Below, one piece after another: positions 38,640 through 50,199 of a stretch of 64,000 nucleotides of DNA. The stretch spans positions 443,501 through 507,500 of the forward strand of contig JBAMJR010000188.1 of the NCBI GenBank assembly GCA_038501785.1. Direction: 5' to 3'. Within the stretch, counting starts at the first letter, position 1; every line of letters starts with the position of its first letter. The stretch comes from Myoxocephalus aenaeus (Eukaryota > Chordata > Actinopteri > Perciformes > Cottidae). The notes beneath the pieces were generated by a model, which worked only from the letters and a program-made list of their open reading frames with translations, was not told where the DNA came from and made no database searches. The position numbers and the translations under genes are program-made.

Positions 38640-40391
38640 GGGCTTTCTCAGCTCCAACGACGGTCCACTTTTTTGCCCGTTTTTTTTATTAGACGGGAGC
38701 TAGCCAAGATTACGACGGCCAAATGAAAAAACAATGCATTTTCGTTGCATGGGAATTTAATCTTTAGGAGACCAGGCAGGGAGGCCGTCCAATCATTGCC
38801 AGTCATGCGAGCCTAAGGACATGGTATTACAGGCCCGCCACAGCCGACGGGTTCTCTTTTTATGTCAGAACATTTGATTTCATAATTGCTGTTGGCTTGT
38901 AGAAGAGAATATTTGTACATTTAGTTTTTTTTTCTCCCCATACATTGTTTAAAAAGGCCTGCATCAACAATACTTCTATACGATATTATAGAAATACAAT
39001 ACAGAAAGAAAACATGAAAAATATGTAAAAGACTTGAGAAACCAGTAAATAATCAATAAAATCATTTCTCTAATCAATTCAGTCTATACAGTATTATAAA
39101 TATCACTTTCTACAATTGTAGGACCTTTTTTTAAATTATTATTATTATTATAAAGCAGATACATAGCACTTAATAGCTATGTAAATACTGTGAAAGAAAC
39201 AAAAAGCCAAATCTATGTAGAAATGCAGTCTGAATTTAGAAACTGTGCCCTTCAAACAACACGACATGACTTCTGTAAGGTTGTGATGTCACAGATATAG
39301 AGTCAGTGCCGCTAAACTCCGCGTCGTCGACACACAGCTAGTTTCTACAGTGACGCTGTGAATTGATGCGGACCAATCACATCAGACTGGGCTGTTTCAG
39401 GAGGTGAATACAGGTTTATTCAGACTGACAATATGAGAACATTTTTGTTTTCTTTCAACATGAACTCGTGTAAACATGTTAGAAACCCAAAATACAAGCA
39501 GGAATGTGAAAATGAGCATGATGTGTCTCCTTTAAGTAACTTGTATGAAGCCTGATGAATTGTCATAAATTAACCCATATAATACTTTTAAAGATTTTGC
39601 TAAATGAACTATTTAGCATTATTACTGGATATCCTGCTTGTAAGATATGAAATTCCCCAGACCAGATCATCTGGAACTGCTTTGCTTCCTGTTCCTATTT
39701 GCAGCTCCATGTAGTTTCGTGGCGCAAAGACCAGTTCTCACAGGAGGCTTGCAACCTTTCTGTACTCTATCGTAGATTCTATGTTTTTATTTCTTATTCT
39801 TGCTTTGAATATTTGTGAATGTTAGTTTCTTATGAAATAGTTTCTTTCATACAGCACTTTGAATTTTGTCTCACTTTGTGAACAGTGCTATAAATACACT
39901 TTATGCAATACTACATAATTACAAGCCACATATTGTTTCACGGCTGTGTTTTGTGCTGCAAGTCAAGTGAGGATGCCTGTGAGTGGGTGTTTCTTTAAGT
40001 CTGGATGTCTCTCGATCAACCTCAATGTAAAGCTCCCTCTAGTGGATTATTGCTTAAACCCATTGGTTATACACGTGTACTGTTTCCTCCAGTCGGGGGG
40101 GGAGAAAGCAGAAGAGTTGGCAGACTAGCCGTGCATTATGGGAACTCTCAGCATGGCGTGGAACAGACTCTGACCAACGGGGGTCACTTGGCTGAAGCTC
40201 GGCAATGTTTGAACTGGATGTGTTGTCGACCTCAGCCGGCCGAACCCAACCAGCACCAGACCAGCCTCACGTAATTCTATGTTGCAGTAATCACACACAG
40301 GGAAGTCTACTTTCAGTACCGTGGTTTTCCACACATGCCTGAGTTTTAACTCTCAACTCTGTCTTTCTAGCTTTATTCTACATCCAAACCA

Positions 40392-40395
<4 letters not shown>
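38640..40395. other. No gene seen
   Basis: A/T-rich DNA with a short ATT run near 39136. No exon or repeat family recognised. Confidence 0.4.

Positions 40396-40437
<42 letters not shown>
40396..40437. repeat. (CA)n microsatellite
   Basis: A pure CA run of about 21 units. Confidence 0.97.
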
Positions 40438-40438
<1 letters not shown>

Positions 40439-40439
40439 G

Positions 40440-42035
40440 GCTGGGCGTTTTCTTTACAAGAGTCCTGAACCTGCTCCAAAAGTTCTAAATGGAGATCTCA
40501 TGGATACTGACTGCACTTCATCAACTAGATTTGTACTGTACAGAATCATGAATAATTAGGAGTTTGGTCGGACATCAGAAGCTCAAGATCAACGTCTTGC
40601 TCAAAATTGGATTATGAATTATGCTCATGCTGCTAGCTATAACACTCACCATCATATCTGCGTCTTCATTTATTAGGCCTTGCTATCTAGGATGCTGAGA
40701 TATTTAAAAAAAATAGTTGAGTTCAGAGCTAACAACTCTGAACTGGAGAAGACAGGAGAGACACCCATTTCACTGAAGGACTCTGAAGCATTACCAGTTT
40801 TTATTTCTGATGACATTTTGTATTCATTAGTGATTGTTTTAAACCGTGTTACGGCCAGGTGGGCAAGCGTTGTTTTGAGGAAACTCGTTTTCTTTTTGTG
40901 ATCTTATGTATATGTAATTTAATTGACCAATTGTCAAATGTGGTTGAAATGTACGCTGATCTCAAAAGAATTGTGGGAGAAAAACAAAGATACACAAAAC
41001 GACCACAAAACTACATAGAGATGCAAAATGACCCCAAAGAGACATGTTACGCCTCTTTCAGTCTGATGGTCTTAGAAGTGTTTGGCATTTGTTCATGACT
41101 GTTGGCAATTTGTAATAGCAAAGTATTTCATATTAGAATAAGTTGTTTGTTTGGCATTCATTTATTACTCTGAATGAGATGTAACTTTTTATCATAAGCA
41201 TTTTATTATTTGCCACGGACCATGGCCTAAAATGTGAGTCTTCATACATTTTTGTCACATTTACTAAATGTGGCCCCATTTTTTAAACACAGTCTGGCTC
41301 CATTCCAATCTTCTCAACCCGCTCCAGCATTGTATGCAGGCACACATCACAAAACATACACACATTCCCTCTCCTCAGTAAATAAGTGGTTCAAGGTTCA
41401 TTCCTGGGTTTTGCGCAGTGATGTGATGCATTGCATTGATCCCTGCCTGCAGACAGATAAGCAGTGTCCTGAAGCTCCAGGTGATGACATCTCCACGGCG
41501 TACAGCAGTCTGTAACCAGGAAAAGAGTCTCGTCCCACTGATGGAGGATCTGTTGAGGCGTTCTAGCGCCCCCTGGTGGCCATTTGGGGGAATTACCATG
41601 TAGAAACCAGCACTGTTGCGTGTGACCAATTAAAAACAAAACAATGAAGTGTGCCATGGCATATTTATGAAACTTACAGATCATGAAAATATAAAGTGAA
41701 ATATAATAACACAGCTTGTGTTTAACATTTTACCAATTCTATATTGTAGAACATACAAAATGAATGTGATGATATCATTTGATGTCACACTTGTTGAAAT
41801 ATATAATCTTTACCATTCTAATTATGCTGGGGCTAAAGCTTTGTTTATACTCACACAAGGCATCGTATACACGAGAGCCTCCGCAAGCTCTAAGCATGCA
41901 CAAAGCTGCTAAATGCTAAATAAATACGCTGTGCGTTGCATTATTCTCTGAAACACCAGAGGAACTGTGAATAATAAAAACTATGTAAAAAAGTCGTTCC
42001 TTCCTGTAATGCGGATGGGCACTTACTATCTCATG
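40440..42035. other. No gene seen; 3' side of lectin gene
   Basis: The part at 40975-41045 resembles a degenerate 'acaaaacgaccacaaa' simple repeat. The lectin 3' untranslated region must lie in the right part, but I could not fix a polyadenylation site. Confidence 0.4.
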
Positions 42036-42038
42036 ATT

Positions 42039-42266
42039 TCATGATTTCTTGTAACAGAGGAAGTTCCTTTTCTCGTCACATTTTCTTGTCTCGAACGACG
42101 TGTTGCCATTTTTCACCAGGACGCCACAGGACCTCAGACCCGGGCAGCGTTCAACATCGGTGTACTCCATCGCTTCTCCACCCAGCCACAGCCACTGTCC
42201 AGCCAGGTAGCGCAGGCCCGTCCACACCTGCCAACATTATGCAGAGAGCCGTGAGGAGAAGTTGCT

Positions 42267-42310
<44 letters not shown>

Positions 42311-43393
42311 TAGAAAACCACCCTACCTCATCAGTAGTAGCCGATGTTGCCCTCTGCCGTGCATAGTAGTGGTCATCTTCAGTGAGCAGGGTGGCCAGGT
42401 CATAGCGGTGGTTCTGGTAAGAAGTGGCCACCACCCCCAGATCCCTGCAGTGATTTAATGCCTGCTCCCAAGTCTTCTTCTCCTTCACCAGAACCAGCCT
42501 CTCGTCGTAGCATGTGAACCAGCGGTCACCGTTACAGTGACGGCTCCGCCATCTATTCTCAAGGGGAAGCTTGTAAGCACAGTCCTCGCCGTCATTTGGA
42601 TAATCTGCAAGAAGTGACAACATTTACATCCTGCAAATACGTGGCCGGCCTCTGGGCCCCAGGTTGCCCTCACACAATGTGATCTCCTGGATTTCATGTT
42701 CACTCGTGAATCTTTGAAGCAAAACATATTCAAAATGGATTTTTTTTTTTTTACTTTCTCACAACGGCAAAACCATCCCCTTAATAATATCTTAAAGTTG
42801 CACAACAGTACTAAGTGGCTCAAATGCATTGAGCCACGAATAACTGCAAGTGCATTAATACTTGAATATGGTCATATGTAGTACTTTTATCATAACATCA
42901 AATATATGCAAATCAAGTACTGAAATGATATCCTGTTTAGTAAATAATATACATAAAAATAAAAACTCTTATTAATGTACTGAGTGGAGGGCACATATTT
43001 TAACATTGCGTGATGAGATGTAATCTATAAAATAATTGTTAAGATAAGGTACTAGAAGCCTGTTGGCCTCTGTATGCTTTATTCAGTCACATGCTTTCTT
43101 TACTTACCAGACATCCAGATCAGGAAATCAGCTTTCTCGCCGCTTCTGGACCATTTCCACACATTGCTTGAACCCTCGCGGTACAAACCAATCCATCCAT
43201 GGTAATGTGGATAAAAGTCTGCAGCAGTGATGGTGAGCAGGTCGGTATGAGACGCTCTGCAGTGGGTCTGTGCCTCTTTCCAGGTCTTACCTTCCCAGTA
43301 GCGAGTTATAATATTTCTCAGGCTTTGTGCACCCTCAGATACAGCAGGAAAGACCAGCAGCAGGGGGAATAGCAGGCAGATTCTCCTCATCAT
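42039..43393 (-). CDS. Secreted protein with two C-type lectin domains
   Basis: Three exons are bounded by consensus splice sites: 43108-43393 (donor GTAAGT), 42327-42604 and 42039-42227, ending in TGA. Together they give 250 residues. The start MMRRICLL begins a hydrophobic signal peptide of about 22 residues. An upstream in-frame ATG at 43432 is disfavoured because a TGCAG acceptor lies between the two, so the 5' UTR is probably spliced there. Domain 1 runs from YWEGKTWKEAQTHC through WIGLY and WKWS to WFTCYD; domain 2 runs from KTWEQALNHCRDLG through VWTGLR, QWLW and CPGLRSCG to FLCYKKS. Neither has the EPN/QPD plus WND calcium-sugar motifs, so classical sugar binding is unlikely. There is no transmembrane segment after the signal. 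In fish such proteins are expanded and often implicated in mucosal or immune recognition (family knowledge). No disruption was seen. Confidence 0.88.
42271..42307. repeat. (CA)n in lectin intron 2
   Basis: A CA run of about 18 units lies in the 99-bp second intron of the lectin gene, roughly 20 bp from the donor side. It occupies over a third of the intron. Confidence 0.95.
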
Positions 43394-43449
43394 GTTGTCC
43401 ACAGGAACAATGCCATATACCTGCAGTAACATGTGGATTATTAGAGCAT

Positions 43450-45845
43450 TTAAAAAAAATATGAATCTGGAGATGGAGCTGGCGTGTAACGCTGGACTTT
43501 ATAATAATTATATTTAACTTATGCACTGTGTTTGACTTACTTTGTGCCATGCAGTCTCGGTATATATATTCATACCGGGAACCATTATGATGTGAATAAC
43601 TCCATCCACACAAAATAAATGAATAAGAAAATCAGTTGGGAAACAATTAAACTACCTTACAGCCGTTCTCAGAGATATCAGACGACGCAGGTTAAACCAT
43701 TCGTTATACTGTTGTAACTTTCCCATCTTCAAGAGTCAATCATCCTGTTTTATGGACACAAGCTGTTTTCACTGGAGCTACTTTGGACCAAAGAAATGTC
43801 CCCATGACAACCGTCAATAATGAGGTGTGTGGTTTATCCAGATTGTCACTGAGACATCTTGAAAAGGTTGCTGCTGAGTTATTTATTTTAATTTTAAAAT
43901 TCATGCTTTGCCAAACAAAATTCCACTCAACCCACTGTTTTGCGAGGCTGGATTGCACAATTGGTAAAGATTGGTAAATGATGTTTGGTCTGAACGAACC
44001 CTTTTATTGCTACACGCACATTTCCATCTCAATGCCTTTGCAGATTCTGCTCCAGAATGTTAGCTATTTGGCAACTAATCCAAACTGATTATTTTGATAT
44101 TTTAACACGATCCAAAGTGTTTTTGAGAAGGCTTTTATAAGCTTGACGGGTTAAAAGGAGCCTTTCCTTGTTTAAATTGGAAATCACAAGGTTTTCGTTC
44201 AAAAGCAACAATATTACACAATTCTGAATACACAACACATTACTGTAAATGTTAATGCATCAATAATCAAAGACACTTCATCAATGGGTACTTTAACCCT
44301 TCGGTACGTCTTTCTACCACCTCTGCTACTTATACGTCGCTAACATTTTAAATGCCTAACATTAAACCATTGCTACCTGCAAGGTAGGAATCATTCTAAA
44401 TCTCCCGTTATTTTGGGTAAAATAGTTGGCAGCCGTGTAAAGTGCAGGCAATATATAACAAACAGGCTAAATTGAGTGCCAAAACACTGATATAGATCTA
44501 CAAGCACTTTGTGTGACATACCATCTGCCGTCCGTGTAGCCTGGAGGTGAATAAACGCTCAGCAGCACTCGCCTCGAGTGGTGGAAGAACAGCTTTGAAT
44601 CTTTGAATGTGTTTTTAAAGCTGATATATCACAAGAAAAAGTCTCCAGACTGACCACACCAGTCAGAGCCCAGATACACTCTGACTAGACCAATCAGAAG
44701 TAATCCTGCCGCCCACGGCATTCGCTATAGGTCTCTCTCTTCCTGTCTCTTTTAGTCGTCTTAATCTCACCTGTGCGTTCGTGGTTAATGTTAACGGAAA
44801 CCCAGCAGCCATGCAAAGCAGAGTTTAACATCCTTTGTGTTGAGTCCTTCAAGGCCATTACACAAAGTCATGCTATTTGTTGTTATACAGCACATCTGGC
44901 AACCAATGGAAAACCAGATGTGTCAAAACATAGGGCCAATGTGGGCAGTGTAATTCATCAACCATAGCCAATTATTAATTGTAAAAGTAAGCTTTACCTT
45001 TTACTCAGCAGATGGTACTTTGTTAAAGGTGCTTTGACAAAGTACCACACACATTGCGTCTAAACACACTTTGTAGTTTAACAAGCAGTCAAAGTCATTT
45101 TGGGGTACTTTACTGACCATCAACAGTGACCTTAATATCCAATCCCAGGTGGGGCTCACTGCAGTGGATATCTTTGTGTGTTCAAGGTTGTAACCTTCAT
45201 TTTCTTCAGACAGATTTTCAGTCATATTTTTTTTTTGCAAAAGTGCTGAGAGACTTGCGCAACTTTAGTTGTCATTTCAAGCTTGACAGTTACCAAACAT
45301 GTTTCGTGTAAACTTTGATATTTTGGGGGAAATGACTTTTGATGAGAATGTCAGGGTGAATAATGTATTTGTGGTCCCTGTTCCTGCTGTACAGTCAAAC
45401 GTTGATACGGCTCACCATCAGGAGAGCAGAGCAGATAACGCTCTGAGAGCAGACTAGTTAGCGGGGAGCGAGTGCATACAACCGGAAAACTAAGATGAGG
45501 AATGAAAAGGGTTTGATCATAAAATCGTGATAATTTCCAGTGAGACATAATTACATCGGTAATTTCCCGACGCGAGGCAAGTTCTCTAAACATCATGGAG
45601 GAGAAAAATGACCGAGAAAAGACGGACAGAAGCAGCGAGAGCACTTCTTTACATCGGTGGCTGAGTCTCATCCTCCACCCTGCTTTCAACCGGCCTGGGG
45701 CAGTCAGTTTTATAGTCCCGTGTGTGTACGGGACTATTTTCTCTGTCGCTGAAATGCGATACACAACGTTAGGTGGCTACAACTATTTTGTGCTGAAAGG
45801 GAGCTTACTATTACTATTCATAAAGTCGCAGGTAACCGTATTATA
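43450..45845. other. No gene seen; upstream of lectin gene
   Basis: Ordinary A/T-rich DNA. It should hold the lectin promoter and any untranslated first exon, but I cannot place them. Confidence 0.4.
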
Positions 45846-46184
45846 AAATCAATAAGGTACTTGAGGCAGTACTGTATCGCCAATAATGTACTGTTCAAGG
45901 GTTTGCCGGCCCTCCGCTGCGCGTCGGGCCTAACAACAGCCTTGAACAGTACATTATTGGCGATACAGTACCCAGATAGCAGTCGACTCCGGGGCGGATC
46001 CGCCCTCAGGTCGGCAGATCCGCCCTACCGTCAGACTCAGTTCGGCCATGTGCACCGGATACGCCCCGCCTCCGGATCGCGCACCGTCAGGCCGCGGATT
46101 AACTGCGGACAACAGGCGGATGCCGCCTCTCACTGAAGTACAAGCAGAAAAGCTGCTGGTGTATTTATATTGCACAAGTCTGTG

Positions 46185-46186
<2 letters not shown>

Positions 46187-46244
<58 letters not shown>
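46187..46244. repeat. (AT)29 microsatellite
   Basis: A pure AT run inside the DUF4806-carrying element. It is self-complementary and able to extrude as a cruciform. Confidence 0.97.
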
Positions 46245-46246
<2 letters not shown>

Positions 46247-46277
46247 TTTCTCCTAGAACACAGTGTTCTAGGAGAAA
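46247..46277. repeat. Perfect 15-bp hairpin next to AT tract
   Basis: The arm TTTCTCCTAGAACAC, one base, then its exact reverse complement, immediately right of the (AT)29 tract. Confidence 0.93.
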
Positions 46278-46287
46278 GGATAGATGA

Positions 46288-46389
46288 CAACTCAAACAAC
46301 CAATCATGATCATGAAGTATGTGCCCGTCCCGCCTACTTCCAACTCAAACAACCAATCACGATCATGAAGTATGTCTACACCCTACTTC
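46288..46389. repeat. ~50-bp tandem duplication with CCAAT boxes
   Basis: Two adjacent units of 53 and 49 bp start CAACTCAAACAACCAATCA. Each contains a CCAAT motif and a 'gatcatgaagtatg' word. The position upstream of the DUF4806-type exons would suit a promoter. Confidence 0.8.
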
Positions 46390-46908
46390 CGATTGACGTT
46401 CACATCTCATCATTTCACACCTGTCTTTTCTAATCTGACGCCAGCTGCACCACAAGTCTTTATAAAGTTTTAGGTAAGTGTTCGATATTATATTGGTTTT
46501 TACTGTCGAATTATGCTGGACTATTTGTGGTTATTGTAGACGCGCCGGAGAGGGGGCGTGGTTAATGGTTCATTTATACTATTTCTGTTGTGGAAGTCCC
46601 ACAAACGTTGGAACATCAAACACCCTAGTGTCTGGGTTCATAATATCCATAGCCCACACAGCCTCTCCATGAGCTGCGTCTGGATGAAGCTGCTTTCAGT
46701 CCGCAGGATGTCAGTGATGACGATTCAGCGTCACGTTGCACAGGCTTTAATTTATGTCATGGAGCAATGAAGGTGTGTCTAAGCTTTTTGACCAGCTGTG
46801 GAGGATGAAGCATGACACTGTTTGAATACTCTTCTCAAGAGAGAGCACAGGACATGTACTTATACAGCAGACACGTTTGTTCCAGCAGGGATAAAGAATG
46901 GATTTAAT

Positions 46909-47578
46909 TAGGGCTGCAACAACGAATTGATAAAAATCGATTATCAAAAGAGTTGGCAACGAATTTCATTATCGATTCGTTGTGTCGCGCGATTATTAAG
47001 CCAGTCAATAAATCACAGAAAAGAAAAAAAAGAGCGGAGCAGAGCAACTGGCCTGCCAGCGTTTCTGAGATTGGAGTGAGACATGGAGAAAAGTGTAGGT
47101 TGTGATCTTCGCAAATAGAAGATCTTTGATGTGACGTGTCGAGTCTTGGCCAATCAGCGTTAAGATGTCTACAGCGTCTTCATTCCCCTCAAACTTGTTT
47201 TTAATGGAGCTAGTCAGCTTGCTATCACGTTGTTTGTGTTGTGTATTGTCGTTAAAGTTACGTTATGTTCCGTTACAGTTCAGTCTTGCTTGTAAGAAAC
47301 CGTAACGTGATGAAACATGCTGTAACCCCCGGTCTGGTTCAGGTCACCAGTCACTCGTTAACGTTAAACCGGCACACCGGAGGATCTGGCTGCAGGTTGT
47401 TGTTTTTTTTACTCAAAGTAGAATGAATCAAATCACATAGTTAGTTGGGCTTAGCCAACAACGTGATGTCGTGGTCATAAGAGACCCAGATATTGATCTG
47501 ATGATGTGAATGAAATTAATGTTTTTTTTTTTATCCGATTCATCGATTAATCGAAAATAATCGTTAGTTGCAGCCCTA
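46909..47578. mobile_element. 670-bp non-autonomous hAT element
   Basis: Both ends read TAGGGCTGCAAC inward, and the 8-bp target duplication GATTTAAT is perfect at 46901-46908 and 47579-47586. That combination is diagnostic of the hAT superfamily. Subterminal ATCGATT and TCGATTAATCGA words are present at both ends. There is no transposase frame. The interior (47114-47160) shares a long near-identical segment, inverted, with the hAT element at 59126-60288. Confidence 0.95.
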
Positions 47579-47762
47579 GATTTAATGTTAGTTGTTAGTT
47601 GACCTAAAAATGCAGTAGACATATTCTGAAAATAGTATATTTTTAACACAATACCTCAAATTAACTAAATTGTTTTTGACCTTTTTAATAAAAAATTTAA
47701 ATAAATGCATCTGTCATTCAGTGTTAGTATGACGAATGAGTATTTTTCTAACCCTCTGTATA

Positions 47763-49050
47763 GCCACAGACACCATCACCAGCAGGACAGCAAACACCTA
47801 CAAGCCAGTACACCGTTGCCTGCTGTGGTGAGCGATAACAGATATGGGATTCAAATTTAACCTTTAATCATTTCACTTTTGAAACGTTAACAATTGTTAA
47901 TTGTATACGTATATTACAATACACACTGCCACTTTGAATCCAAGCGAATATGATTATTAGGATTGCATTACTGGAATTGTATAAAACTTGATGTTTCCAT
48001 ATTTTAAGTGAAATCTGTTGTCCAAATGATTTTTTAACCTTATTCTAATGTTTTTTAACAGCTGCTCAAGTTCATATGATGAGCTGAATGGAGAAGATGA
48101 AACAGCAGCTCGACCAATTGATGGTCAAAGTTGATCTCGCCAGTAAGGGTCGAGGTGACTGGAGACCCAGTTCCGTTTCCGTTGACCTCAGTGGAGGACG
48201 TGGACCTTTTTGAGGAACGGCTCAAAGATCCCTCCAACTTTCAGCTGAAGAAGTGTGGTGAGGTTTTTTTGTTTTATTTAGCATCTCAAGCAAATCTGAT
48301 TTAAAATGTATCTTTATTTGAACTATTGTATGTCATTAACACTAGATAATACCCTGTTTGATGGAAATGTTTTCGAAAACATTCTGTAAAGTATCAGATA
48401 TTAATAGTACTTTTGTGATCCATTTTAGATTTCCTCCCTGGCAATCATTGAAGGACATGATACAAAACGGGTGACATGGAACGTCCTTGCCCGCATGTTC
48501 AGCGATGACGTTGGGAAGACCATCAATTGGAAAGGGGTGAATGGGAAAAAGTCCTTCAGCCAGATGGTGTCAAAGACTTTGCTCCTGCGTAAGTAACTAA
48601 TATTTAATGAAAATAATTTAAGTCACCCAGAGGTCTTGGGTAATGTTCTAACTCTGGCATACTTCGCAGATATTTAACATATAACAGTGCTAAATTCATT
48701 ATTTGAATTGCAGCTTCATTCTCTGCTCAGGTAGATGTTACTCTAGATAATAGTTATATGATATATTACCTCTGAATGCAGCATAGCAAACCTTTTAAGT
48801 GTCAGACAGCCACTAGCTTTTAGACTGCATGTCTGCTATATGTTGCACTGAGGATTCATGAGATTTTGTATCTGCTTGTGTGATTGCAGATGCCGTCAGA
48901 AAGAATCAGGTTACACATGTGGCCACAGATGATGAGATTCTGAAACACGCCATTAGGTGGTTCAACCTGGCAGCAGACCTGGGCAGCTCCAGGAGGCTGG
49001 AAATATCCCCCCCACTGAACAAACCTAATGTGTATGTGCAGTCAGGTTGA
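47763..49050 (+). pseudogene. DUF4806-domain protein gene, broken
   Basis: Splice-bounded exons are seen at about 47763-47827 (P/Q/T-rich), 48062-48257, 48429-48588 and 48890-49050 (stop TGA at 49048). Exon 48062-48257 first encodes a charged helix, MEKMKQQLDQLMVKVD. In another frame it encodes FPLTSVEDVDLFEERLKDP, the start of a DUF4806 domain. The domain continues as RVTWNVLARMFSDD and INWKGVNGKKSFSQM, then AVRKNQVTHVATDDEILKHA. The frame changes within exon 48062-48257 (near 48150), and the phase at the 48257/48429 junction does not match, so the copy looks disrupted. It lies wholly inside the TA-flanked element. The molecular role of DUF4806 proteins is not established as far as I know; repeated occurrence inside transposons would suggest an accessory role. 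Confidence 0.65.
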
Positions 49051-49499
49051 ATATTTTCAGAATGAAAGATATGCACATTTTGGGCTGAACATTAATCATG
49101 TAAAGTTTAAACCAAACCCCATATTATTTTCTGCCAATCTTCTTTTTTTTCTTCACTGTTGTGAATGGAATAATAATCTTCAACCAGTTACACAGAGACT
49201 TGTTGGTTCTCCAATAGCGATTATTGTAAACCATGTCCACTGGGTTCTATTAGATTAGTTATATTAAGGTACAAATTGTTCTATAAGGGTGTACATAAAA
49301 CATGAAACCTTTCAAGTAGTTGTCTCATAATCATTATATATTATATGTTGACAAGATACTCTGTACATGTCTAAAAATAATTGTTTGTCCTTTAATAAAA
49401 AACTGTTTTTGATATCATTTATGGTTGCATTTCTTTTTTCCATTGATGCATTTTAAATATATGTTGGTTAGCTTTGAGATTTTTCTGTAGTTATTTTGA

Positions 49500-49775
49500 G
49501 TAATGGAGGATCTGGGCCAAATGAGCCGCTTTATCAACGGGTCCAAAATGAATATGGGTGGATACGGGCCGTATCTGGTCTGAATCTTTGACTCGTAGCC
49601 GTTCCGGATACGGGCCGGATCTGTGCCGGATCTGGTCCGGATCTTCGACGTGCATCCGTTACGGATCCGTCCCGCTGTGCATCTAGCCTCCGATCCGGAC
49701 CTGTTTTGCGGATCCGTTCCGGAGCCTATAATACCTCCTGGGCGGATCCGGAACGGAGTCAGTTTGCTATCTGGG
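49500..49775. repeat. Subterminal CCGGATC-rich array of the DUF4806 element
   Basis: Many copies of CCGGATC, GGATCCG and GGATCTG in both orientations are spaced roughly every 10-25 bp up to the right terminus. A shorter set lies at 45991-46090 inside the left end. Such subterminal repeats are often transposase-binding sites; that role is inferred. Confidence 0.75.
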
Positions 49776-49797
49776 TACTGCCTCTCGTACCTTATTG

Positions 49798-50195
49798 CTT
49801 AAATAACACACTTCCACCCAAACGCCCGCCACACATGAGAGTTGTATTTCCACTGACATGTACACACATCCAACCAGTCCTCATAAGATTTTGAGATGTT
49901 ACCTTCTTTTCCCCTTTTTTCGTTAACATATTCTGTAGTGTGGGATTCTTTTTTGTCATAAGGCCTTTTCAGAATGTAGAGATAGCACCCTTATTTGAAT
50001 CATTGTGGTAGGCACCTGAACATATTCTCAATATTGGAGCATCATGGCAAGAGGGTGGCTTGATTGGACTGTGTCTTTAGAAGATGACAGTGGTCTGGAC
50101 CTTTCTGACAAAGTCACCTACTATATTATTCATGTATAGGGGCTGTCATTCTCTTTAACCTTTTGTTTTCACGAGAGCATCCTTTCATCTCTTGC
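49798..50195. other. No gene seen
   Basis: Spacer between the foldback MITE and the LINE relic; it may include diverged LINE sequence. Confidence 0.4.
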
Positions 50196-50199
50196 CCTG

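Larger units (their letters stand above)
45971..49775. mobile_element. DUF4806-carrying DNA transposon, TA duplication
   Basis: Both ends read inward begin CCCAGATAGCA and share GACTCCG and GGATCCGCC a few bases further in, giving an imperfect ~20-bp inverted repeat. TA at 45969-45970 and 49776-49777 flanks it, and excising the element with one TA restores the foldback hairpin, so the boundaries are firm. The element is 3805 bp including a 678-bp later hAT insertion with its target duplication. It holds an AT microsatellite, a hairpin, a CCAAT-bearing tandem duplication and exons of a DUF4806-type gene. I saw no recognisable DDE transposase. The superfamily is unassigned: a TA duplication would fit Tc1/mariner and some others, but the ends are not ones I know. 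Confidence 0.8.
45850..49797. mobile_element. Foldback MITE split by a larger element
   Basis: The left piece is 45850-45970 and the right piece 49778-49797. Rejoined, they form a ~141-bp element that is almost one hairpin, starting CAATAAGGTAC and ending GTACCTTATTG, with a ~50-bp inverted repeat around a GC-rich loop (45902-45938). A 3.8-kb element sits in its right arm at a TA. No target duplication of the foldback element itself was established. Confidence 0.85.

Noticed and set aside
43394..43432. Upstream ATG for the lectin
   Set aside because: An acceptor-like TGCAG lies between it and MMRRICLL, and the downstream start gives a standard signal peptide.
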